Assembly (NCBI GenBank): GCA_050298535.1
Contig: JBNKUI010000091.1
Span: forward strand, 1 to 64,000
DNA from: JABDMH01 sp050298535
GTDB lineage: Bacteria; Bacteroidota; Bacteroidia; Chitinophagales; Saprospiraceae
Direction: 5' to 3'
Length of the DNA: 64,000 bases
Below the pieces are notes generated by a model. It made no database searches. It worked only from the letters and a program-made list of their open reading frames with translations, and was not told the origin of the DNA. Position 1 is the stretch's first letter; every line of letters begins with the position of its first letter. This document shows positions 8,811 to 15,767 of the stretch, piece by piece. The translations under genes and the position numbers were made by a program.

Positions 8811-11800
8811 TTAACGTTTGGTATAGGTTTCATCATGATTTAGAATCGTGCTTGCTACCATAGACATTGCGGCGATTTCATGATCTCTATTCTTCACTCG
8901 GGTCTGGTATTCACCCGTTGTCAGGAGAGAATCGGCTGCCATCGGAACCGATTGGAAATGTTGTAGATGTTTTTCATAGGATTTTTCTAGTAGCTCAAGT
9001 TCTTCTTTATGGGCATCTCGTCCCGTCGAAAGTCTGAACATGGTGTTGATGTTTTGGGGAATATCACCGGAGGACTCCAACATCCTGTCAGCCATGGCAA
9101 TGGCAGCTTCCACATATTGGGGGTCATTGAGTAATACCAGTGCTTGCATGGGGGTATTTGTCGTCTCCCGACTTAATCTGCAGACATCCCGGCTGGGCAC
9201 ATCAAATACTGTCATGGAAGGCGGAGGCGATGTTCGCTTGATGAAGGTATACAGGCTTCTTCGATAGAGATCTTCCCCATTGCCTTGGTTATAGCGTAGC
9301 AATATATAGGAAAAGGTTCCTTTTTCTATCCAAAGACCATCTGGCTGATAAGGCCTGACACTTGGCCCACCGGTTTTTTGTACCAAAAGACCACTGGCGG
9401 CAAGTGCGTTGTCCCGTATAAATTCGGCAGGCCAGCGATAAGAAGGAGATCGTGACAAGTAAATATTCTCAGGATCTTTTTTCAGATCTTCAGCTGACCC
9501 TTTGCTAGTCTGACGATAGGTGGCTGACATCACCATTTGTTTCAAGAGATATTTTATGTCCCATTCATTTTCCTGAAAATCAACTGCCAGCCAATCTAAC
9601 AAGTCAGGGTGACTTGGGAGCATTCCCTGATTACCAAAGTCATTGACTGTTTTCACGATACCCGTACCAAAGATCATCTGCCAGTATCGATTGACAGTAG
9701 CCCGTGCGGTAAGGGGATGATCAGGGTGAAAGAGCCATTTTGCCAATCCCAGTCGATTGGTCTCCAATGTGTCTGGAAAAGAAAGAATGGCTGCTGGTGT
9801 AGCGGGTTGTACTTCCTCGCCCGGCGAGTTGTATTGACCTCGATTCAGAATATGGGTCGGCCTGGGTGTAGACATTTCCTCCATGACCATGAGCTCATCC
9901 AATGTATCCTGAATCTTTATGATTTCTTTGAGAAATTGAGCTCTCTGATCGCGGAGTTCACCTATTTTCTTCGATTTCGTGATTTGATGATCCAAGTAAT
10001 CCTCTTCTGTAAAGTTTGTTTTTTCAACACCACCCAGGTAAGCCATTTCAAGGGAAGAAAGACGTCGATCATAGACATACACCTCATCCACAGCACCATG
10101 ATAGATCCCGTTGTCACCCGTAAATGCACGGAAACTTTTGCCAATCCGCAGGGGCCGATTCTCGGGTTTATGGGAGGCAGAAACAATGGGTCTTATGTTT
10201 CTTGTCAGCCGGTCATATTTGATAGAGACACCTACTTTTTGACCGTTAATAAAAATCGTACCTCCTTGAGCTGTACCTGAACCGTCATAGGTAAACCCTA
10301 CCTGCTGCCATTGGCCAATGGTGACGGGATCACTTGACCGCACATGCAGATAATTATGGGGTAAGGCATTGATCAGCCGTAGGTTCAGATGGAAGGATGT
10401 ATCCAAATAGAAATCCCAGCCTCTCCAGAAATTATTCTTATTACCTGCGTTACCTATTAGTACCTGGGTGTTATCCGATTTTTTGGGTTTAGGTTTTATC
10501 CAAAGACTCGCAGACATGGGTATCTCCACGTCTATGGTTGCAGGTTCTGCCAGTGAGACTTCATCATATCCTTTACCCAATTCTATTGCTTTTCCCTTTT
10601 TGCCCTCTACAACAACGGGTTCTCCGCGTGTCGTTACTTTTGGATTTCTGTCAAAAACGTAGCTATCGTCTCCTTTTGATCGGTACGAATCAAATGCCAC
10701 ATAGAAGGTCGAACCACCAGGCTTGACGCTCTGTTGTGTCACTTCATACTTCTCCTCTGCCAGTGCTGCAATTTTGTCATTCATTTCCGAGTCAAGTTCA
10801 GCCAATAAGACCTTAAGGCTATCGATATGTGCTTTTGTGACGTCATCCATGAGAGGTATGAGAGGTCCGTAATTTCCATCATCTCCAGTCATACCCAATT
10901 CTCTCTGATTGTTGAAGAATGCGGATAGTTGATAGTATTCTTTGGTAGAGATAGGATCAAATTTATGGTCGTGACATTTTGCACATTCCATCGTCATACC
11001 CATGAAGGCTGTGGCAGTAGTATTGGTACGGTCTGCAACATACTCAAGCCGGAATTCCTCATCAATCGCACCGCCTTCGGCCGTCATCGGATGATTTCGA
11101 TGAAAGGCGGTGGCTATGATTTGATCTTTGGTAGGATTGGGGAGCAGATCACCGGCAAGTTGCAGGGTGACGAATTCATCATAGGGTATATTTTCCCGGA
11201 ATGCCTCGATCACCCAATCACGCCAGGGCCACATATTTCGCCAGCCATCTGCATGAAGGCCGTGTGAGTCTGCATATCGGGCTACATCCATCCATTCCAT
11301 GGCTAACCTTTCGGCACAGGCTTCAGACCTAAGCAATGAATCAACGATTTTCTCATAATGTTCAATGGAGGGAGAAGCCTCAAACTCTGCAATGGTTTCC
11401 AGGTCAGGAGGCAAACCGGTAAGATCCATATGAACTCTTCTGATCAATCGCTGCGGATCTGCCATAGGGGCAGGGGACATTCCCTGTTCCTTGAGTTTGC
11501 TTCTGACAAAGGCATCAATAGGATGGTACGAATCACCATCAAGTGCAGGCACTTCCGGTTTCTCTGGTTTGATAAAGGCCCAGTGCTTTTCAAAGTTGGC
11601 TCCCTGGTCGATCCATTTCACAAGTAGGGCCTTCTCATGAGGTGTAAGGCTCGTCTTAGTCGTGGGAGGAGGCATCATGAGCTCATCTTCTTCTTCCAGG
11701 ATACGCTCTACCAGGCTACTTTTTCCCAGGGATCCGGGTACTATGGCTCGGTGACCACTTTCCAGCACTTTCTTTGCCCCATCGGGTATATCGAGTCGCA

Positions 11801-11990
11801 ATCCTCCCTTACGTGTTTCCTCATCAGGTCCATGGCAAGCGTAGCAACGATCACTCAGTAATGGTTTTATATGGAAATTGTAGTCTACCACATCGGGGAT
11901 AGACACCATGGCAAGGTCAACAGACTCTGGTAATGATGGACGACATGATAGAAAGGGGAGGAGGACAAGTAAGATGCTAAATGATCTCAT
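8811..11990 (-). CDS. PSD1/PSCyt1 protein (DUF1549-LamG-DUF1553) with c-type haem motifs
   Basis: 1059 residues; first gene of a two-gene minus-strand operon with DUF1501. The signal peptide ends in a lipobox-like LPFLSC (about 11-16). A planctomycete cytochrome domain with CYACHGPDEETRKGGLRL follows (about 48-65), then the DUF1549 region (about 150-360), which holds a second haem-type motif ECAKCHDHKFDP near 335. Next comes a LamG/concanavalin-like jelly roll (about 440-660, e.g. FINGQKVGVSI and IYHGAVDEVYVYDRR), and then DUF1553 (about 740-1020, e.g. HPLTARATVNRYW and TNTPMQALVLLNDPQYVEAA). The architecture is the classical planctomycete one; the reaction is unknown. Two CxxCH motifs imply dependence on cytochrome c maturation, which ccsBA at 3030 could supply. 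Confidence 0.9.
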   Translation of the reverse strand: MRSFSILLVLLPFLSCRPSLPESVDLAMVSIPDVVDYNFHIKPLLSDRCYACHGPDEETRKGGLRLDIPDGAKKVLESGHRAIVPGSLGKSSLVERILEEEDELMMPPPTTKTSLTPHEKALLVKWIDQGANFEKHWAFIKPEKPEVPALDGDSYHPIDAFVRSKLKEQGMSPAPMADPQRLIRRVHMDLTGLPPDLETIAEFEASPSIEHYEKIVDSLLRSEACAERLAMEWMDVARYADSHGLHADGWRNMWPWRDWVIEAFRENIPYDEFVTLQLAGDLLPNPTKDQIIATAFHRNHPMTAEGGAIDEEFRLEYVADRTNTTATAFMGMTMECAKCHDHKFDPISTKEYYQLSAFFNNQRELGMTGDDGNYGPLIPLMDDVTKAHIDSLKVLLAELDSEMNDKIAALAEEKYEVTQQSVKPGGSTFYVAFDSYRSKGDDSYVFDRNPKVTTRGEPVVVEGKKGKAIELGKGYDEVSLAEPATIDVEIPMSASLWIKPKPKKSDNTQVLIGNAGNKNNFWRGWDFYLDTSFHLNLRLINALPHNYLHVRSSDPVTIGQWQQVGFTYDGSGTAQGGTIFINGQKVGVSIKYDRLTRNIRPIVSASHKPENRPLRIGKSFRAFTGDNGIYHGAVDEVYVYDRRLSSLEMAYLGGVEKTNFTEEDYLDHQITKSKKIGELRDQRAQFLKEIIKIQDTLDELMVMEEMSTPRPTHILNRGQYNSPGEEVQPATPAAILSFPDTLETNRLGLAKWLFHPDHPLTARATVNRYWQMIFGTGIVKTVNDFGNQGMLPSHPDLLDWLAVDFQENEWDIKYLLKQMVMSATYRQTSKGSAEDLKKDPENIYLSRSPSYRWPAEFIRDNALAASGLLVQKTGGPSVRPYQPDGLWIEKGTFSYILLRYNQGNGEDLYRRSLYTFIKRTSPPPSMTVFDVPSRDVCRLSRETTNTPMQALVLLNDPQYVEAAIAMADRMLESSGDIPQNINTMFRLSTGRDAHKEELELLEKSYEKHLQHFQSVPMAADSLLTTGEYQTRVKNRDHEIAAMSMVASTILNHDETYTKR

Positions 11991-12255
11991 GTGGTTCCAG
12001 TACTTTGCAGTTGCTCCTGAAATTAAAGGAAAAAGGGCATCTTAGAAAGTATGTGGATGGCTTTCTACAATTGAAAAAAAATTTTCAAAAAAGTTCTTAC
12101 TGTTCGAACTAATTTAGGTCTGGTATCGTTATGACACCAATTGACGAAATAAACCACTTCTATAGAGTTATACATCTACCTTATAATGCTCTGATCTGAA
12201 GAGCCGAAAGAATTAGCCTCTTTTTAATTATTGTATAACTTAAATTTTCAATTTT

Positions 12256-13224
12256 ATGAAGTATCAAAATGATGGGCATCACGATGCCTCGGGTGTGTCT
12301 GCGTTTAAGAAACTCGCATGGGTTTTGGGTGGTCTACTAGCCATCGCTTTCTTTGTGGCCGTGCACTACGGTGTCAAGAGCAAAAAGCTTCTGCAAGAAA
12401 GATCCGCAATGTCCATGAGCATGGAAGAATTGGATGCACAAAAGGTATCACTTGAGGGCGAGTTAATTAATCTGGATAGCTCCTATCAATTGCAGATCTC
12501 CGAAAATGAGGAACTCACTGTTACGTTAGAAGAACGGGTGAAAGAAGTCGAAGACTTGAAAGCACGCGTCTGGACAGCTAAGCAAAGACTAGCTAAGAGT
12601 GAGGAAGCGAATGCGAAAATCAATGAAAAACTGGCACAACTTGAAGAGCTGAAGACAGGTCTTGAAGGGGACATTGTGGCTCTTAAGGAGACAAATCTTG
12701 AACTGATTGATGCCAATACACAGATGGCAGCTGATCTTCAGGTATCAAAAGCTGAAGCCGTAGCGCTTAACGAGAAGCTGGCAGAAGTCAGTGATAGGAA
12801 TGAAAAACTGGTGCAACGACTGTATACTGTAGCTCCCGCAGGTTTTGTAGCTAAGAATTTTGCGGTGACTGCACAACGGCGCAACAGCAAACTCACTGCT
12901 AAAGCAAAGCAGGCGGAAATGATCAATGTATCATTTGATGTAAATGACGTTCCCAAGGAATTTCAGAAAGATGAAGAAATCTACTTGGTACTGACTACGT
13001 TTGACGGTAATCCAGTCGATGTGGTACAAGGCAAAGAAGTAGAAGTGAAATCAAATGAGCCAATCGCGATTAAAGCGGTAGACGTAGAGCAAACTACATT
13101 GAGTGACAGACAAAACATTGCCATGTCATTTGATGCAGCTCGTGATCTTGAATCAGGAATGTACAATCTATTGGTATATGCTGATCATGGCTTCTTGGGT
13201 GCAACCACTTTCCAGTTGCAATAG
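12256..13224 (+). CDS. Membrane-anchored coiled-coil protein of unknown function
   Basis: 322 residues, not assigned to a named family. A short cytoplasmic N-terminus leads into one membrane helix (VLGGLLAIAFFVAVHYGV, about 28-45). About 140 residues of predicted coiled coil follow (45-185), rich in Glu, Leu and Lys with heptad-like spacing. A C-terminal beta-rich domain (about 200-322) contains VSFDVNDVPKEF, IYLVLTTFDGNPV and DLESGMYNLLVYADHGFLG. The topology suggests a periplasmic coiled coil and globular domain. It stands alone, with divergent genes upstream and a strong terminator just downstream. It may be structural or envelope-related, but no function can be named. Confidence 0.7.
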   Translation: MKYQNDGHHDASGVSAFKKLAWVLGGLLAIAFFVAVHYGVKSKKLLQERSAMSMSMEELDAQKVSLEGELINLDSSYQLQISENEELTVTLEERVKEVEDLKARVWTAKQRLAKSEEANAKINEKLAQLEELKTGLEGDIVALKETNLELIDANTQMAADLQVSKAEAVALNEKLAEVSDRNEKLVQRLYTVAPAGFVAKNFAVTAQRRNSKLTAKAKQAEMINVSFDVNDVPKEFQKDEEIYLVLTTFDGNPVDVVQGKEVEVKSNEPIAIKAVDVEQTTLSDRQNIAMSFDAARDLESGMYNLLVYADHGFLGATTFQLQ

Positions 13225-13250
13225 TAATGTAGCTAAAGTATCAAGAGTTA

Positions 13251-13284
13251 AAAGGTCATTCTCGATTGAGGATGGCCTTTTTTT
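13251..13284 (+). terminator. Intrinsic terminator after the coiled-coil gene
   Basis: Stem arms AAAGGTCAT and ATGGCCTTT (one G-U pair) surround a 12-base loop that can itself partly pair. A run of seven T follows. It lies 27 bases after the stop of the coiled-coil gene. Confidence 0.85.
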
Positions 13285-13400
13285 GTGACCTTGACACTGG
13301 GATTGAGGTAGGTACGCAGGCCACTTTCAAGATCATCATCGATGGTTGTGGAGGATAATAATATGACAGAGTCTGCACCAGTGGTCTGAAATATTCGTTC

Positions 13401-13408
13401 TACTTTTG
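13401..13408 (+). promoter_or_regulatory. Candidate -7 box before lipoprotein/hemB unit
   Basis: TACTTTTG matches TAnnTTTG and ends 16 bases before the ATG of the lipoprotein gene. No matching -33 TTTG was found at the normal distance. Confidence 0.3.
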
Positions 13409-13424
13409 CACAAACATCGAGTTT

Positions 13425-13835
13425 ATGAAAATTACTAGAGTAGTCTTGATTCTGCTATCGGTTGTTTGGTTAGTGTCAAGTTGCAGTGTGAAGCGCACGC
13501 ACAGTTATCAAATCGAAGAAGGTACATATGCAGCCGCGATCAATCCCGTTAATATGGACGATTCTCTCCGTGCCTATGCGGGGATAACGCAGGTGTTTTT
13601 ATCCTTTGAAGCTGATAACAAATTTATATATCAAGTACGTGCGATGGGCAATGAGATGGACGATGTCGGCAAGTGGGAAGTACGGGGTGATAGTCTGTAT
13701 ATATTTGACCTGGGTCGTGGGCCCAATAGTGCCTTTAAGTTGAATGACCTGGGAGATGGTCAGTTCGAATTGATTGGTCCCAATCATTTTGTACTAAGTA
13801 AGACTGACCAGGAAATAGTCCCTTTAAAGCAATAG
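13425..13835 (+). CDS. Small lipoprotein, NlpE-like possibility
   Basis: 136 residues. A signal with lipobox VSSC (MKITRVVLILLSVVWLVSSC) gives a mature lipoprotein of about 117 residues. The remainder is beta-rich, with repeated short strands such as YAGITQVFLSFEADNKFIY, VGKWEVRGDSLYIF and GQFELIGPNHFVLS. The pattern 'unperturbed reference state versus measured load' resembles NlpE/META-type small barrels, but the NlpE CxxC motif is absent, so the assignment is only suggestive. Its stop is 3 bases before the hemB start, so the two are likely co-transcribed; a functional link to haem synthesis is not evident. Confidence 0.7.
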   Translation: MKITRVVLILLSVVWLVSSCSVKRTHSYQIEEGTYAAAINPVNMDDSLRAYAGITQVFLSFEADNKFIYQVRAMGNEMDDVGKWEVRGDSLYIFDLGRGPNSAFKLNDLGDGQFELIGPNHFVLSKTDQEIVPLKQ

Positions 13836-13838
13836 GAC

Positions 13839-14810
13839 ATGCTGATTAGACCGAGACGAAATAGAACCAGCGGCAGTATACGGTCGTTGGTTCAAGAGAA
13901 TTATGTGACCGTACATGATCTTGTATATCCCCTGTTTTTGGTGGATGGTCAAAATATCCGGGATGAGGTATCTTCCCTGCCGGGTAACTATCGACTTTCA
14001 ACTGACCAGGTACTTTCGGTCATTGAGGAAGGAGTGTCGATGGGCTTACATAGTTTCATGATGTTTCCTGCCGTCGATGAATCTCTTAAGGACAAGACTG
14101 GCACCTACAGTTATGCATCAGAAAACTTCTACCTCAAAGCTGCTTGCAAAATCAAATCTGAGTTTCCATCTATTACCTTAATAAGTGATGTTGCGTTGGA
14201 TCCCTATAGCAGTGACGGCCATGATGGCATTGTGAAGGATGGCGAGATTTTGAATGATGAAACGCTACCTGTATTGGCAAAGATGGCAGTGGCCCAGGCG
14301 CAGGCAGGCTTTGATATCATAGGTCCCTCGGACATGATGGATGGCAGAGTAGCCTCTATTCGTAAGGCCCTGGATGCTAGCGGTCATGCGAATACGGGCA
14401 TCATGAGTTATACCGCCAAATATGCTAGCGCATTTTATGGGCCATTCCGTGATGCTCTAGATTCTGCGCCCAAGGCTGGAGATAAGAAGACCTACCAAAT
14501 GAATCCCGCTAATCAGCGTGAGGCACTACGCGAAGCACAATTGGATGCGGAGGAGGGTGCTGATTTCTTAATGGTTAAACCAGCAATCCATTACCTGGAT
14601 GTGATCAAGACTTTGAGGGACGCTAGTCACCTACCCATTGCAGCCTATCATGTAAGTGGCGAATGTGCCATGCTCATTGCTGCATCTCAAAAGGGATGGC
14701 TGGACTATGATAAAGCGATGCCGGAAGCTTTGCTCTCCATTAAGCGCGCTGGTGCGGATGTGATCATTTCGTATTTCGCCCTGGATTTTGCAAGGAGGTT
14801 TGCCCCCTAG
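13839..14810 (+). CDS. hemB: Delta-aminolevulinic acid dehydratase (porphobilinogen synthase)
   Basis: 323 residues. Condenses two 5-aminolevulinate molecules into porphobilinogen in tetrapyrrole synthesis (cytoplasm). The Schiff-base lysine region DFLMVKPAIHYLDVI lies near residue 250, and the second active-site lysine region SYTAKYASAFYGPFRDA near 195. The metal segment reads DVALDPYSSDGHDG where zinc enzymes have three cysteines, so this is the cysteine-free type, expected to be Mg-dependent rather than Zn-dependent. The N-terminus (RPRRNRTSGSIRSLVQE) fits the family. It shares a terminator region with the convergent sigma-factor gene. It supplies haem for the many c-type cytochromes seen elsewhere in the window. 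Confidence 0.96.
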   Translation: MLIRPRRNRTSGSIRSLVQENYVTVHDLVYPLFLVDGQNIRDEVSSLPGNYRLSTDQVLSVIEEGVSMGLHSFMMFPAVDESLKDKTGTYSYASENFYLKAACKIKSEFPSITLISDVALDPYSSDGHDGIVKDGEILNDETLPVLAKMAVAQAQAGFDIIGPSDMMDGRVASIRKALDASGHANTGIMSYTAKYASAFYGPFRDALDSAPKAGDKKTYQMNPANQREALREAQLDAEEGADFLMVKPAIHYLDVIKTLRDASHLPIAAYHVSGECAMLIAASQKGWLDYDKAMPEALLSIKRAGADVIISYFALDFARRFAP

Positions 14811-14848
14811 GCAAAAAAAAGCCCAGCCTACCTACCGATAAGCTGGGC
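14811..14848 (-). terminator. Intrinsic terminator for the ECF sigma gene
   Basis: Read on the minus strand: GCCCAGC, a 14-base loop, GCTGGGC, then eight T. It lies between the convergent hemB and sigma-factor stops. The hairpin may also slow plus-strand transcription after hemB, but that side lacks a T-run. Confidence 0.85.
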
Positions 14849-14878
14849 GTATACTTTTCAATCGTATGATGTTTCCTA

Positions 14879-15460
14879 CTACTGAAGAATAATCTCCTTC
14901 TCCTCCACCATTTTTCGAATGTTAATTAATGCATATCGCATCCGACCCAGGGCAGTGTTGATACTCACTCGGGTAAGTTGAGATATTTCTTTGAAGCTCA
15001 TGTCCGCATAGTGCCTTAGAATGACGACTTCACGCTGTTCGGGTGGAAGATTGTCCACTAACTGCCGCACCTTATCATGAGTTTGGCTTTTGATAATTCG
15101 TGATTCCATATTGTCATCCGATACTTGCAGTACATCAAAGATGTCAAAGGTTTCAGTAGGAGCCACTTGAGGCCTTCTTTTCTTTCTTCTGAATTGATCC
15201 ACGCACATGTTGTACGCGATCCGCATGGCCCATTGCACGAATTTTCCTTCGTGATTGTACTTGCCACTGCGCAATGTCTTGATGATTTTGATGAAAACTT
15301 CCTGGAAGATATCTTCAGCCAGACTTTGGTCTTTCACAAAGAGATAGATGGAAGTGTAGATCTTGTTTCGATGACGAGATAAGAGCTCCTCAAAGGCCCT
15401 TTCATTTCCACTAAGATACTGCTGAATGAGTTCCTGGTCGCTAAATGGAGTAACTTGCAT
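14879..15460 (-). CDS. ECF-type RNA polymerase sigma factor
   Basis: 193 residues. Sigma-70 family, extracytoplasmic-function type. Region 2 spans about 25-95 (LSRHRNKIYTSIYLFVKDQSLAEDIFQEVF, with WAMRIAYNMCVDQFRRKKR), and region 4 spans about 130-185 (LPPEQREVVILRHYADM, then the helix-turn-helix SFKEISQLTRVSINTALGRM). There is no region 1 or 3. No anti-sigma gene lies beside it; it is monocistronic and divergent from uvrA. This matches the conserved stand-alone ECF sigma found in many Bacteroidota, whose regulon is unclear. A strong terminator follows its stop. Confidence 0.92.
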   Translation of the reverse strand: MQVTPFSDQELIQQYLSGNERAFEELLSRHRNKIYTSIYLFVKDQSLAEDIFQEVFIKIIKTLRSGKYNHEGKFVQWAMRIAYNMCVDQFRRKKRRPQVAPTETFDIFDVLQVSDDNMESRIIKSQTHDKVRQLVDNLPPEQREVVILRHYADMSFKEISQLTRVSINTALGRMRYALINIRKMVEEKEIILQ

Positions 15461-15594
15461 ACGACTACAAAGTTTAGTTTGATTAACAATTATGTAATGT
15501 CGTGTATAAGTTTTACTCTATAAGCAATCAGATTTTTTAGAATAGTTAAAGATCTACTTGATCTAATATAGCACCTCTTTTTAGAGCATACTTT

Positions 15595-15633
15595 AAAGTT
15601 CTTGTCGATTAACTAAAGTTTAACGAGAACTTT
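15595..15633. promoter_or_regulatory. Imperfect palindrome upstream of uvrA
   Basis: Outer arms AAAGTTCT and AGAACTTT are perfect inverted repeats 23 bases apart. Inside them CGATTAA faces TTTAACG as a weaker extension. It runs into a TATTTTTG -7-like box, so a bound repressor would cover a promoter. The role is inferred only. Confidence 0.4.
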
Positions 15634-15640
15634 ATTTTTG
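15633..15640 (+). promoter_or_regulatory. Candidate -7 box for uvrA
   Basis: TATTTTTG matches TAnnTTTG and overlaps the last base of the palindrome's right arm. It would give a leader of about 120 bases for uvrA. No clear -33 box. Confidence 0.3.
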
Positions 15641-15767
15641 CTTCCTCGTTTAAAAGAGGCAATTCAAAAATAGAGATTCATTTTACATTTTTGCAAGAAT
15701 CAGACCAACTTTTTAAGAATTTGACTTTTTTAACATTTATCATCTACTCACTATTGGAGCAGTACAT

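Larger units (their letters stand above)
15461..15767. other. Divergent intergenic region between sigma gene and uvrA
   Basis: This 307-base AT-rich stretch has no plausible gene. It holds an imperfect palindrome (15595-15633) and a -7-like box (15633-15640), followed by a small CCTC/GAGG hairpin near 15645-15659. The rest shows nothing I can interpret. Confidence 0.5.

Noticed and set aside
9609..10280. 223-codon plus-strand ORF within the DUF1553 gene
   Set aside because: Antisense to a well-supported protein; the translation lacks any recognisable motif or signal.
12071..12088. Inverted repeat TTGAAAA/TTTTCAA in the divergent region upstream of the coiled-coil gene
   Set aside because: Made almost wholly of A and T runs, so likely by chance. 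The nearby TGGTATC/GACACCA repeat (12121-12139) is imperfect.
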